NCBI GenBank assembly: GCA_002914845.1
Contig: JXTC01000044.1
Coordinates: 509,420 to 573,419, forward strand
Direction of reading: 5' to 3'
Source: Trema orientale
Lineage: Eukaryota > Streptophyta > Magnoliopsida > Rosales > Cannabaceae
DNA length: 64,000 bases
In this document: positions 35,741 through 49,083 of the stretch, piece by piece
How the letters are laid out: each line of letters opens with the position of its first letter
How positions within the stretch are numbered: the stretch's first letter is position 1
Notes under the pieces: generated by a model
Databases searched by the model: none
Seen by the model: the letters and a program-made list of their open reading frames with translations, nothing else
Told to the model about the DNA's origin: nothing
Translations under genes and position numbers: made by a program

Positions 35741-37539
35741 AATTTAATGTTTCTCACCTACCCATTGGCAGCTTTTTGATTAGGGCAAATTTGGAATGTC
35801 ATTCATTTCTCTTCACCTAGTTCTCTAAAAGTCATCTTTGTCTTAAAATTTTCTTTATATTAAAAATGTACAAAAATGCCTAAATGGGGTAATGTGGTCC
35901 TATTCATGTCCTTTCCTCTCTTAGTAACTGCGTACAGTTAGTATCCGTGACCCAAGCAGCACAACAATTATCAATAATGGCGTACTAGCCCAAGCACAAT
36001 TACTAAACATGTTGTGTGGTGCCCATGCATGTCCTCTTATTATGTTTTTATCATTCTTGTCAATTTTTATACCCAATTGTTCTCATTTTTTATAATATGT
36101 TATTTTCGTACCTAATCTATCCAAACATGATAAATATTCGCTCTCCTCATATAGAGGACTGTCATTTGCCAACAATCTCCTCCATCAGAAACAGCCACCG
36201 GCTAAGAATACCAAGAAACCACCAAAAAACCAAAGGGGGGAAAACAGACTGTCACACGGTATATCCCAATATCAGTTCGGGGGTATTTTAATTAAGACAT
36301 GTTTCTAATACTTGGTTTCGGAAACTGTTTCTTCTAGATATAAAACTTTTTAGCCTTTGGATTTGGATCCTGTGGTTTGGAAAGTGAACCAGGGATCTAG
36401 AAAGCCATTGAAGTTTGAAGTTTTTGTTGATTGGTGCTTTCTGATATCAAGAGATCAACAATAACTCGTATTATTTTTCCATGCACAAGAGTAGAAGTTC
36501 CCAAGAACCCTAAAAAGAGATCAGTTTCTGAAAACAGCCTAATATTGTGGTTACCTTGGAACCTTAGAAAACAACCAATTGATTAATGTATTTGTAAATT
36601 GCAAAATTTTAGTACTCGTTGATTTGATTGATTATTTCATATTACTAAACACGACTATTAACTGAGTTTGTCAACCATTTTCACAACTTCAACTATTTAC
36701 GCAACCGAGTCATAACTACCCTAAATGGCTAGATTCAACTATTATCCATCAGTTTCGTTTCATGCCTCAAATAATCAAGAAAGAACGCATGGAGGAACAA
36801 ACCTATACTATTCATAGCATTGGGCCTTCTGCGATTCACAGCCTTCCACTGCAATTTAATCCTCGAGCCTCAATTCTGAAAGGGAAAATGGGGGTTAAGA
36901 TTCATGTGGACTTTTAAGCCTAAATCTGGATCTCACTCTCGAGCATTCTCAGTTTAAAGACTCGGTTCATTACAAAATAGGAAGATCTGAATCCCCGCAA
37001 GACCATTACAAAATAAAAAGAAGTACCAAAATCTGCAACATAGATATACCTCCAAACATATCAATTAAGCTCACATGGGAACAGGTCATATACAAACAAA
37101 TATCATATATGCAGAGCATGGCACAAGAGCACTTGAAATCAGTAAACAAAAGTACGGTAAATCAAATATTGGTTGGTGGGGGGGGAGACTCCAACAAAGA
37201 ACATAATACTCATCTAATGGTACCAGAAAGATTGGCTGAAAAATCATCCACATAAAGGTACCAGAAAAAAGAACAGAAATTCATTACAACCTCATATAAT
37301 GGGCAAAACGATATGGAAAAGCCTGAAATGGAGAAACAAGCACAGAAACTTCATCTACTTGGCTTAATTTGATACTACTCATCTCATAATACTCCCCTAA
37401 AGCACAAATGAATACCGTCTACAGTAAAACATTCGGAACCTCTAGATATTATTAGGTTAATAACTAATGCAACACAAACCTAAAATAATTACATGGCTCA
37501 TTCCCGTTCACGTTTTCCTTCGATGGTTGAGTACCCCAG
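35741..37539. other. Spacer and 3' flank of the ZCCHC10-type gene
   Basis: No gene recognised on either strand. The first 200-500 bases left of 37540 are expected to hold the 3' UTR of the minus-strand gene. Confidence 0.45.
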
Positions 37540-38992
<1,453 letters not shown>

Positions 38993-39167
38993 GAGCAATG
39001 TTATGTGGTGCCCAGCACCACAGTGACATGTCTGTTTGTCACTGGATGATTTAATTAACAAACTGAGTCCCACATGAGCTCCACTTAAATTATAATTATA
39101 ATTAACCAGTGACAAACTGACACATCACTGTGGTACTGGACACCACTCGCGCTCTATAGCATTATTC
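38993..39167. mobile_element. Mutator-type palindromic MITE, target duplication TAAATTAAC
   Basis: 175 bp, same family as 22364 and 45844. Left end GAGCAATGTTATGTGGTGCC, right end (reverse complement) GAATAATGCTATAGAGCGCG. Perfect TAAATTAAC lies at 38984-38992 and 39168-39176. It is inserted directly above the core promoter of the ZCCHC10-type gene. Confidence 0.9.
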
Positions 39168-39601
39168 TAAATTAACAGACCCGTCACCGACCCATTGCCA
39201 TACTTCACTACCCAACCCGACTAAAATGGACCAGCGTTTGCTAAAACTTAAAATTCGATATCGTTATAGTGTTATTAGCTCTATCCACTCAGCTTAGCAT
39301 AATATTTCACACTCAGCTTAGCATAATATTTCAACTTTGTATAATTGTATATTACCCCTAAAAAAAAAAAGAAGAAGAAAAAGAAATAGATGGGATGGTT
39401 ACCAATATCATCATCTAAGCTGCCATTTTACTGAAAAATTAGGTCATATATGCACAATAGTAGCCCTATTTTGGCCCGTATACCCATTTTAAAAATACTC
39501 TGAAGAATTTATAAATGGACAAAAATGCCCCTAAAAATCGTAAGAAAACTATGTCCTAATTTCAATTTGCTCACTTCCCTCTCTCACACAGTCCTCGAGT
39601 C

Positions 39602-40716
39602 TCATTTTCCTTCTCTCAAATGACAGAGACTTTGAATTATCGACTGATTAAAGATGAAGAATAATGGAATTGAGATTTTCATTTCGACTATATTTCGATT
39701 CATGAATGCATAATTTAAGTTGGATGGATTTGTATACTTTCTCTTAATGCAATGTCTAATAACCCATAGTGTCGCTTGTCGGTTGTCCTTGTGCCTTATT
39801 GCCAATGAATATGTGTGTTTAGGCACATATCTTCGCACCTCAAATATGTCATATTGCTCTACCTTTCTAGCTCGCAACTGTCACGTACAATTGTCGTCTA
39901 TACATGTTATAAACGAACAGTCTCTTCTTGATTTTTTCACCTTGAACTTAAAAGTAGACTTGCATGCAAGTGCAACTTTAATTTTAAGTCTTCTTTATTC
40001 TCAAATAGTTGACCTACCACGATTTTCACTGAAGTAAAAGATCCAGCTGACAAGTAATTAGGAATTTTCTGTGGCATTTTTCTCACTGAAAATACAGGAG
40101 CACTTCATTTTGATGCATTATCTATCATTCTTATCCTACGGACTCTACTACATAAAGTCCCTGCGGTTGTCCCTGGAGTCTTCGGTACTTTACTTGACTC
40201 TCCTTGTAATCTATTCTTATTGGTCGCATGTTCTTTCTTATCATTTGTAGGTTCCTTCTCAATGTTGTTTAAGTTAACACTATCACCAAAGAATTCGTTC
40301 AACTCATCTGGAGGACACGTCCATAATGCAGTCGAAGTTGGATCTACATATTGCTCTTCTACTTTCTCTGTACCTCTTTCAGGAACAAATGAAGCAATTT
40401 GGCTGCAACCCTCATCCATAGGACTCAACTTTGGTAAAATGGACACACATAAAGGAGTACGATACTGAATAGAGTAAGACACCTCCTCAAGCCAAAGTTC
40501 TAGCTCACTATCAGTACTAATCTTCGTTAGAGGAATAAGGATTTTATCTCTACCACCACAGTTATAAACAACCTTAAGTTCTAAATCAAAATGATTTCTA
40601 TCAACTCCAATTAGATCATACAGCTTATCTACAAGGGTCATATAAGTTATATCCTTCCATACACCTATGGTCTTACTTTTTTTAGCAATATAAGACCATA
40701 ATATTTTCTCCGACAA
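39602..40716 (-). pseudogene. MuDR-type transposase, N-terminal portion only
   Basis: The 203-codon frame from 40716 to 40105 has a PB1-like start (LVDKLYDLIGVDRNHFDLEL then KVVYNCGG, IPLTKISTDSELELWL), as found at the N-terminus of many plant MULE transposases. Past it, on the same strand, come KIVVGQLFENKEDLKLKLHLHA, then KKSRRDCSFITCIDDNCTWQ and FEVRRYVPKHTYSLAIR with NRQATLWVI..CIKRKYTN. These are the hallmark blocks of the MuDR DNA-binding domain (DBD_Tnp_Mut). The DBD portion is spread over two frames and the sequence stops being transposase-like after KYTN. The catalytic half is lost, so the protein cannot be active. Confidence 0.82.
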
Positions 40717-40849
40717 AAACTTCTACTCACTGTTATACAAAACTATGATGTTGAAACTTGACTCTGCATATAAAACAGAACTATATTCGTCGACTATAAA
40801 AAATAATCAGAAAAATCATAAATTATAAACTAAAAATCCAAAATTATGA

Positions 40850-41090
40850 GTTGTCGAAATCAGGTCGAAAAGAGATCCTAATTCATCGAAGTTCATCGAA
40901 ACTGAGTCGACTATACATCGAAATATAGTCGAAATTAACGAATGTGAAATGTACTCAAATATACATCGAAACTATATCAAGATTACGTCGAATTAGAATT
41001 GAATGTTCAACTGTAATCAAAATAGAGTCGAAATAAAATTGAAATGAGTCGAGATGGCATTGAATATTTGATGTTGATCAGGACGCCAAG
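40850..41090. repeat. Subterminal TCGAAA cluster of the MULE
   Basis: About nine TCGAA(A) motifs in 200 bp, all in the same orientation on the plus strand. The opposite end of the element has the mirrored TTTCGA near 39685-39700. Subterminal repeated motifs often bind transposase; that role is inference. Confidence 0.7.
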
Positions 41091-41560
41091 TTGGTATTTT
41101 CTAGAATTTTGCATAAATCTCAAAAATCAATTTTTAATGCATAAATTATGTTCAGAACATATCAAAACTTAGTTGAAAACTTTTTTAAATAATATCCATA
41201 ATATTTAAACACATAAATTACATACCTATTTAATTAACTTTCCGCTTCTTTATTTTTCGCCCTTTTTAGCTTTTCTCCTTTTCTTATTTTTTGATCATAC
41301 AATTTCACCTCTTCAAATATTATGTTAACTTCAACAATTAGAGGATACATTCAAACGATACAGATAAAAGAATTAGAGGCACGGCATGGAAGCTAGGCTA
41401 AACCGGAGAAGATAAGCATAGACATCGTGAGCCAATTCTTAGGGGCAAAAGTGATATTTCAAGTACCCATATGCATATTTTTCAGACTTTTATTGAACAA
41501 AGTATACGGGCCAAAATAGGGATATTAGCATGCAAATATTGCCTAATTTCTCCATTTTAC

Positions 41561-42779
41561 TTGTTTTTTTTTTTAATATTGATTCAGTCTTAAGTTTTGA
41601 TTTCAATATCATCAAAATATTCTTATGCTTTGCCAAAATACCACCCTAATGAAAGTTGTAATAGATAGACTCGACACAAACAAATCTCTTTAACATATGC
41701 TTGCACAAGAGACAAGAATATGACAACTTTTTGGAAATAGATCAAATAAAATTCAAAAATGCAAAAATTGCCAAGAAGGTTTAGCAGCTATCAATGCAAA
41801 AATCATACTTCATACGAATTTGGCTTTAAAAAAATAGATCAATTCATGAGTCCAAAGCAAAATAAGGAAAATGGTGGCTCTATTGTCTGCCTTCTTTTTT
41901 TTTTTCTTCCCATCGTCTTTTTTAAATAACTTTTGATACAAAAATACGCTTATATAAAATTACATAAATTTATATGTATGAACTAAATAATATAACTCTT
42001 TCTTTTTACACCTTTCAAATACATCCTCGTAAAAATAAGCCACTGTTCATGCATTAATTAATGAGATCAAGATCCTTGTTGTTGATAAACCTAGAAAAAA
42101 AAATGGATATTAATTACAAATGACATATTGCAATAAACTTAGAAAAAGATCGTTTACAATCTTTTTTTTTTCTGAGAAAAAAAAAAAGACATATTATTTG
42201 TGGCTAAATTGATTAGAACTTTTATCTTGTTGTATTAACGTTTTATTCTTTTATTTTGTTCATGTATATATAGATACATTGTTCTATTTGTGTAAGAAGT
42301 TTTCGACAATTTTTTTTTTTTTTTCCCGTTTTTCTTGGTAGTCAGTTTTCTCTTAATGCCAAACTTTGAAAAGACGATAAAGCTAGGTAGATTTACTTTC
42401 TAAAACAAACAAAGGAGATAAAAGTCATGATCTTAACAATTTAAAAAAAAAAAAAATCATGATCTTAACTCCCATATATAGTAAACCTTGAGAGGTACAA
42501 TCTATGGAGATAATTAATCTTGAAGAAAAAGATCAAAGTGAAGGAGAAGTAAACAAAAAAAAAAAGTATAGAGTTTTCAAAAATAAGTACAAGTGGAAAA
42601 ATAATAAATGGGTGGGAAAAGAATTATTTTATTCTTATTTTTCTTGGTGACTAGTTTTAGAATCAATTAATACTTAATATGCGTGAGAAAAAAAAAATAT
42701 AGAAATTTTAAATTTCATGAGAGATTTCTTTAAAAAATGGGTGAAGAGAAAAAAAAGAGAGATGACAATAGGACAACCC
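41561..42779. other. AT-rich spacer, no gene seen
   Basis: Homopolymer A/T runs and no recognisable frames. I looked here for the missing C-terminal exons of the WD40 gene and found none. Confidence 0.5.
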
Positions 42780-43260
42780 TAAAAAAAATAGGGACAGAAA
42801 GAATCTAATAGCGTTTGGGAAGTAAAGGAAATATAATACTGATTCAGAGAAAGACTATCTCAAGTGTTGAGATTAGCCTAGAACCTTTACTTATTTATGT
42901 AAATATTACGTAACCAGCTAGAATTGAATAACCAACTCCTGATTATCAGGACCTCCTAGCTATACAATTGAACAAGCTCAACTGTTTACAATCTGTTACA
43001 AACTTGAGCTGACTCAGCTCTGACTATACTTCGAGATCATTGGAGAGCTTAACTCAGCTCTGACTCTGCTCCAAGATCATTAGAGAGCTTCTGGATGCTG
43101 CTAGATGTTGAGGATGTGGCCTCAGGATTCTGCTCAACAGGGACCAGAAGGTTCCTACTACGAATTTGTGATTTTTGCTGATTATTAGACGAAACAAGTC
43201 AATTTGATAAAACTTCCATGATTTAAACCCTAAAAATTGTTTCAATTTTTTTGGTAAGAG
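42780..43260 (-). mobile_element. Possible LTR-retroelement remnant (fossil)
   Basis: The minus-strand sequence resembles the TGTAAACAGTTGAGCTTGTT-type body of plant Copia LTRs, followed by a TATA-poor leader. No ends or target duplication are visible and no gag-pol is evident. Weakly supported. Confidence 0.25.
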
Positions 43261-45066
43261 AATGAAATTGATGCAAATGAAAGAGAATAGAAAAAGAGAA
43301 GAAAACCTAAGTACAGAGTGGATTAAATCCCTAGTCCTTTAATTTGACGAGTTCGGATGGCTCTCCTTAATGAGGAACAAAAAGAAAAACAGAAAAAAAA
43401 CAAAACAAACAAAAACAAAAACAAAACAAAAAAAACAAAACAACTTTGTCTCGATTTCTAGACTTAGATGTTATATATCCAGTGTGTAGTGGCAGGGAGT
43501 TACCAATGAATGATCCAAACTATACATCAGAACTTTGTCATCTGCAGATCCAGAGATTCCACCATTGCATGAACCATCAACTCATAGGCTTAGAACTGCA
43601 AAATATCACACAATTATCACGCTCTTTTCTATTAGAGAATGACGACTAGTATGAGGTAATTCTCTAAATGTTGTCTTCCACACCTGACAGAAGTCACTGG
43701 AAACCCAGGATTTCTTATATCCCACCAGAGCATGGAACCATCCTCATAGCTGCAACACGTCAAAATAAAGAAACACAACCACATTCCTTAAAGTGGACTA
43801 ATTTTTTGATGAAGCACAATGCTCTGGCCATGGATTTCAATTCTAGAAACCCAATGCATGGCAACCTCACTTCAATAATCATTATCTATAAATTGTCATC
43901 AACAGTACTAAACTTCATATACCATGAAGGCAATAACTGATCTAGCTTAACAAGACAATCCCCCGGCGAATGTACAAAAAATATGGACTTGAAAAGAATG
44001 TAAATTGATGGCCCTAACTGACAACCAGGATAAAATTTGATGACAGAAAAAACCAACTCATTCACGAGCTCAGAAAGTAGATATCAACCAATTATCTAAG
44101 TTCATATATCAACAGAAGATGACGCCTCGATGTATGCAACAAAGGTCACGAAAATTTTAATGAGAAAATGGCCAGGTTCATGAAAGCCTCAAGGAAAAAG
44201 AAAAGATGTACCCAGCCAAGACATTTATAAATCCTTGTGATTCAGATGGAATAAATGCTTGAACAGCCATGCACATTCCTGCAAGAAACACTCAGATGTC
44301 AAAGCAAATGAGGCAAATTTGTAGAATAATTCCATTCTAATACTTTGAGTCAACAGTCATACAAAATTAAAAAATTACCTCTTTTCTTGGTAGAAAAATT
44401 TGGTGAGCCACCAATACAGTTTTGAGGTAGCTGCATAATTCTTTCTGCAGTATTTAGATCCCAAATTTCAACCTATGTGTGTCAATCCATAAAGAATCAA
44501 CAATGAGAAAACATAACCTATACGCCAAAAAAAAAAAAACAAAAAAACAAAAAAACCTCATTAAAAAGTTAACTATTGACCTCAGAAGGCTGCTCCCCTG
44601 CAATAGTCACGCATTTAGGTTCATCAACGTGTGTATCTCCTGCATCGAGAAGAAAAATTTAGTTCATAATTGTCCTAAACAAAAATTGTTTGAAACAACA
44701 AAATCCATATATGAATAACCAAACATCCAAAGTACATGATATGACCACTGCCATTGAGTTGCATTAGTATCAGGCCAATCCTACTACCAATAAATGCCAC
44801 TAGACAATATAGAAACAAGGGTCCAAATCACATAAAGAACTGTTATCATCAAATTCGTATCTTAGCAAAACCTTGAGAGTTGCGGGGATGGTCTGTCCGA
44901 TTTGCTTGACCTTGTTCTTGGGTGTCATCCAGAAGCTGCATTGAACAAGCATGAGGCTTCTCCACCAGTGAAAGTTTGCAAAAGTGGTAAGAATTTGTCA
45001 TGATTGTAAGTTGGGGACTCCTGCAAAGTACGTCCTTTTAGACCCATAATTTACATTATTAATGCC

Positions 45067-45264
45067 ATGTCTACTAATCCGTAAAAAGAATAAGTGGAAA
45101 TGGAATGGAGGAGAAAGGGAATGGAAAGGAATAAGAAACAATGAGTGGAGAAGGCTATGATCCCCTTTCATGTGTTTATATACCATAAGTTACACATGAA
45201 AGGGAATCCCATTTCCCTTAACCATTCACATTCCCTTTCCTCTCTATTACGGATTAGTAAACAT
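45067..45264. mobile_element. Palindromic MITE in intron 4 of the WD40 gene
   Basis: Left end ATGTCTACTAATCCGTAA, right end (reverse complement) ATGTTTACTAATCCGTAA. GGGAATGG/CCATTCCC-type arms meet in a central hairpin (TTCATGTG... CACATGAA). No transposase; the target duplication was not settled. Confidence 0.7.
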
Positions 45265-45281
45265 GCAAAGTACAAATTCTA

Positions 45282-45750
45282 GTGAACACTTACTCCTCAG
45301 TGCCAATTTTGGTGTAAGCTCAAATACTGACCACATATCTATTTAACTGGCTATAGCAAGTTTAAAAACCGGAAGAACAATTGAACTGAGCTATGGCCGA
45401 CTCTAGTCCTTCTTCTTGGTTACTTTTGTTAGTTTTATTTTAATCTCTCTGTACTCCTCTCTTTATCATACGAACGAAACGATCCAAAATTGCATAGGTA
45501 ACTTCTTAGTCATGCACTGCTTCTTCATGTACAAATGACCACATATCAGAAAAGAACAATGACTAAGAAGCTATCCATGCAATTTTGGATATTTCGTTCG
45601 CATGGTATAAAGAAGAGTACGAAAAGATTAAAATAAAATTGAAAAAGGGCAACCAAGAAGAGGGACTAGAGCCAGCTATAGCTCAGTTAAATTGTTCTTC
45701 CAGACTCCAGTTTTTACACCAAAAGTGGCACTGAGGAATAAGGGTTCACC
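45282..45750. mobile_element. Inverted-repeat element with about 220-bp arms in intron 4
   Basis: The left arm starts GTGAACACTTACTCCTCAGT and the right arm (reverse complement) GGTGAACCCTTATTCCTCAG. Shared inner blocks include AACTGAGCTAT, CCTCTTCTTGGTT and ATCCAAAATTGCAT. The region flanking this element and the previous one is a 60-bp direct repeat (45008-45066 and 45757-45817). Confidence 0.7.
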
Positions 45751-45843
45751 GGATATGTAAGCAGGGGACACCTGCAAGGTACGTTCTTTTAGAACCATCA
45801 TGTACATTATTAAATAATCCCCACACGTATTTATTATCGAGAA

Positions 45844-46026
45844 GAGTAATGCTATGGGGCACCAGTAGTGCCAGCACCACAGTGATGTGTCAGTCTGTCA
45901 ATAGATGATTTAATTAATAAACTGGGTCCTACATAGGCCCCACTTAAATTATAATTATAATTAGTCATTGACAGACTGACACATCACTGTGGTACTGGGC
46001 ACCACAGGTGCTTTATAGCATTATTC
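45844..46026. mobile_element. Mutator-type palindromic MITE, target duplication TATCGAGAA
   Basis: 183 bp. Left end GAGTAATGCTATGGGGCACC, right end (reverse complement) GAATAATGCTATAAAGCACC. Perfect TATCGAGAA lies at 45835-45843 and 46027-46035. Inserted in intron 4, only about 15 bp from the donor site of exon 4. Confidence 0.9.
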
Positions 46027-46496
46027 TATCGAGAAACATAGCAACCCACCTGGATAGACCTCCATCTTCTATATCCCAACACCTGACGGTTCCATCCCTT
46101 CCTTGGCTAAACACAAAACCCCCTTACGTCCTTAAACAAAATTATCAATAATGCATTGATCAATTTTCTTTCTGAAAACATATATTACTATGTTAAAAAT
46201 CACCTGATAACTTTGTTGATCCCAATTGAAGAACTATTAGCAACAGAAATAACTCCATGGGCCGCACTATGCACCCTGAAATTAAACTTTAAAAACTAAT
46301 AACCACAAATTCATGGAAAAAAAACAAAAAAACAAAAGTAATTATCTCAATTATATGTTCTTAGAGTACCATGCTGACGAAATTGTTCGATGCTGGGACG
46401 TATCCCAAATCCGCAACTCACCATCTGCGGGGCTAAACCGAGAAACAAAAGGGAGGAAAACATTGAGTTTATAAAAGTATATATATATATATATAT

Positions 46497-46671
46497 GGGC
46501 ACGTAGGGCGTCCTACATAGGGCGCTGTCTATATACACCGTTTGATGGGAATCTGTGTATAAACAGATTTCCCACAGATTCCCGTTATTCCCCACAGATT
46601 CCTATCAAACGGTATATAAAGGGTGGCCCTACGTAGGGGCGCCCCTACTATAGCCCTCCCCTATATATATG
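46497..46671. mobile_element. Foldback MITE, copy 1, in intron 1 of the WD40 gene
   Basis: It has paired ends of the GGGGAGGGCTATAGTAGGGG type and an inner palindrome around CACCGTTTGATGGGAATCTG and its complement. Its close relative at 47031-47203 is in the opposite orientation. Confidence 0.75.
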
Positions 46672-47030
46672 GGACAATTTTGAATGGAGATTTTTGTTTT
46701 TTCTTCGTGAATGGATATTTTGACTAAGTTAAAAATAACCTACAATAGCAAGTCATTTTTACTTATAACTATTTCATTCTAATTATTTTAAGTATTCCCT
46801 TTCTATTGAGGTAGGAATAAAATTTTTGAATAAATTTTTAAGAAAAAAAATTTTGAATTATTTTTTAAGTTAAAAGTTTTGATAAAGAAATACTAATATT
46901 TAATATTTTTATGTATACGGTTAGTTTTAAAATTACAAAAAAAAAAAAAAAAAAAATTCTTTAAACCGTTTATGGCTAAAACTATAAAAAAACATGAAAG
47001 TTTCATATAAGTTTTTATTAGTTTTATATA

Positions 47031-47203
47031 TGGGGAGGGCTATAGTAGGGGCGCCCTACGTAGGGCCACCCTTTATACACCGTTTGATGAGAATCTGTGG
47101 GGAATAACAGGAATCTGTGGGAAATCTGTGTATACACAGATTCCCATCAAACGGTGTATAGACAGGGTCCTACGCAGGGACGCCCCTACTGTAGACGCGC
47201 CCT
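47031..47203. mobile_element. Foldback MITE, copy 2, opposite orientation to 46497
   Basis: Begins GGGGAGGGCTATAGTAGGGG and contains TACACCGTTTGATGAGAATC and its complement. It closely matches the reverse complement of copy 1, so the two copies and the 360 bp between them could fold as one larger hairpin in the intron transcript. Confidence 0.75.
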
Positions 47204-47993
47204 TTATATATACAGTTAAACTAAAAGTTTTTTATTAATTTATTAGTTTTATATATATATATACGAGTAATACTATTAAACCCTTACAAAAAATGACTAA
47301 GACTATTAAAAAAAAATAATTCACGTGAAATCAGGAAAACAAAAGTATTAGGCTAGATAAATAATACATTTTCTTCAAAAAAAGGAAAAGAAAAAAAGAA
47401 GTAATACGTAAAATTAAAAAAAGAGTAAATAGGTTATACGTTTTCTTCAAACAAAGAAAGTAATTCAAGTGAAATAAAAAAAATTATTAAGCAAAATAGA
47501 TAAAACGTTTTCTTCAAAAAATTAGTTTGATTAAATAATTAGTTTTCATTAAAGATTTATGATTTTTTTGATCACATAAAATTATTTTTCATTAAATAAT
47601 CAACCTAGGAATAATAAAATAGTATATAGGAAAAACATTTAAAAAGAAAAAAAGAAAAATATACTTATATATAATTAGTAATAATAATGATGAGAGGTAA
47701 GGAATGAGAATAAAAATATAAGGAAGCAACTATGCAATAGGAATGAAAAAAAAATAGAAAATAGATTAAAAAAATATCCAGCTTATCAGGTCACAAACAA
47801 TTTACCTATCTTTTAACTCATAAATAGCTTTCTATATTTATATAAGTATTAAATACATTGGTTTTTTTTTTTAAGAATTACTAATATTATTACAACCATT
47901 AGATCAAAATCCAATGGCTTAAATTGGAGTAACCATCCATGGAGCAAAAACAAAAATCTCCATCGAAACATCACCCTATATATATATATATGG

Positions 47994-48232
47994 TTGCCAA
48001 TCCAGTAGGAATTTTTTTTTTTTTACCTATGTGTAGGTATTTTTTTTTTTAGCCATTAGATCATCATCTAATGGTGATCCAATGGCTAAAATGAGGTACA
48101 TGAAAAGACGTACATCATTAATATTTTTTCTCTCTCATACTTTTTAATATAAAAAAATGTGCAAAAAAAATTTCTATTAGCCAAATTGATACTTATGTAT
48201 AGGTAAAAAAAAAATACCTACTGGATTGGTGC
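47994..48232. mobile_element. TIR element of the CCAATCCAGTAGG type
   Basis: Left end GCCAATCCAGTAGGAATTTT and right end (reverse complement) CACCAATCCAGTAGGTATTT, each followed by T-runs and ACCTAT(G/A). It lies in intron 1 of the WD40 gene. Decayed relatives appear near 5560-5850 and 23630-23860. Confidence 0.6.
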
Positions 48233-48769
48233 TTATTTATGTATATATATATAGGGCGATAAATTGAAGACAAAACAAAATACAGAGGCAAAAATGAAAT
48301 AAAGCAAAACCGGTGAATAAGATAGGGTTAGATGGATGAAAAGAAAGGTCCATGACAGAGGTAAGGTGACCTCTAAGGACTGCTATGGGGTCGGGTGGTG
48401 GTCTCTTCTTCCTCATTCTTCACTCTCACTATTTCTGTCTGCCCTCATGGTGACGGAGGAGGTGCTTCTTCGCTCTTCTTTTAAATCTGAAAATTTGTTT
48501 AGTATAAGTGTTTTTGAATAGTTTTCAAATTGAAAATAAAGAAATTGTGTTCGATTGAACATTTTTGCAAACAATTTCAAATTTTTTCATTTTAATTATT
48601 TTAATTAAAAGTAAATATTTAAGTATACAAAATTAGGGCGTGTCTAATGTAGGGCTACCTAAATATAGCCTTATATAAGGCAATCTCCTCCGTCCAATTT
48701 AAAATCAATGGTTTAGATAAGTTGCTTAATGTGAACTGCATCACATAGGATTGATCTAAACTTATTTCT

Positions 48770-49083
48770 CTATAGACCCGACAAACAAAGCTCTTTACCC
48801 GACTTCTCCTTCTACCGTCCGAGTCTGGCTTATTACTTTTCTTGAGAAAGTCTTCTCCGAGGAGATCTTCGACAAATGTGAGGTCAATCTCGATGCCGAA
48901 GCAGTTCTTCAGGAAACCGTTTCCACCGCAGTCTCCGGAGAAGCAGGCAGTGTTAATATGGCGACATGGGTCGGTGAAGCCGAATAAAGGGGCGAGATAC
49001 TAGAAGGGAGTGAGGCTGAGGGACGAGTGACGACTAGGCTCAAGGGACAACAAGTTGCAGTTAAAGTGATTCCGAAAGCGAAG
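48770..49083 (+). pseudogene. Captured fragment of a CDPK-related kinase (CRK) gene
   Basis: The frame ends LKGQQVAVKVIPKAK just before GTTCAC, a donor-like site. That peptide is the kinase subdomain I-II segment (catalytic Lys in VAVKV) of plant CRKs. Upstream codon-rich sequence (FSEEIFDKCEVNLDAEAV, then VSGEAGSVNMATWVGEAE) is broken by a stop and is probably a different captured exon. It lies just inside the left end of the Pack-MULE. Confidence 0.6.

Larger units (their letters stand above)
39432..41551 (-). mobile_element. Mutator-like element (MULE) with partial transposase
   Basis: 2120 bp, flanked by perfect CCATTTTAC at 39423-39431 and 41552-41560. The ends are inverted: left GAAAAATTAGGTCATATATG, right (reverse complement) AGAAATTAGGCAATATTTGC. 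Both continue to CCCTATTTTGGCCCGTATAC and are similar for roughly 150 bp. The minus strand carries the transposase start (40716) and its DNA-binding part (to about 39690). The catalytic DDE region and the SWIM zinc finger normally found downstream are missing, so this is an internally deleted copy. The right subterminal zone holds a cluster of TCGAAA motifs. Confidence 0.88.
43504..48416 (-). pseudogene. WD40 gene of the DSE1/TANMEI (ASTRA-associated protein 1) type, truncated
   Basis: Exons on the minus strand: 48416-48311, 46424-46370, 46275-46204, 46106-46050, 45020-44872, 44639-44581, 44472-44379, 44278-44212, 43749-43684, and a damaged tenth at about 43596-43504. Phases agree through exon 9. 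The start reads [20 protein letters not shown]. Later blocks are [83 protein letters not shown] and GGISGSADDKVLMYSLDHSL. This is the order I recall for plant DSE1/TANMEI. In exon 10 the expected HSEP is absent, the frame is shifted relative to exon 9, and a TGA stands in VLSL-stop-VDGSC. The final WD repeats (the GWDHR..., YNYRKGN and SEDTTVALW blocks) are not found anywhere nearby. Intron 1 (1.9 kb) and intron 4 (1 kb) are swollen by MITEs. The parent is expected to be essential, so another intact copy should exist unless this is a local misassembly. Confidence 0.82.
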
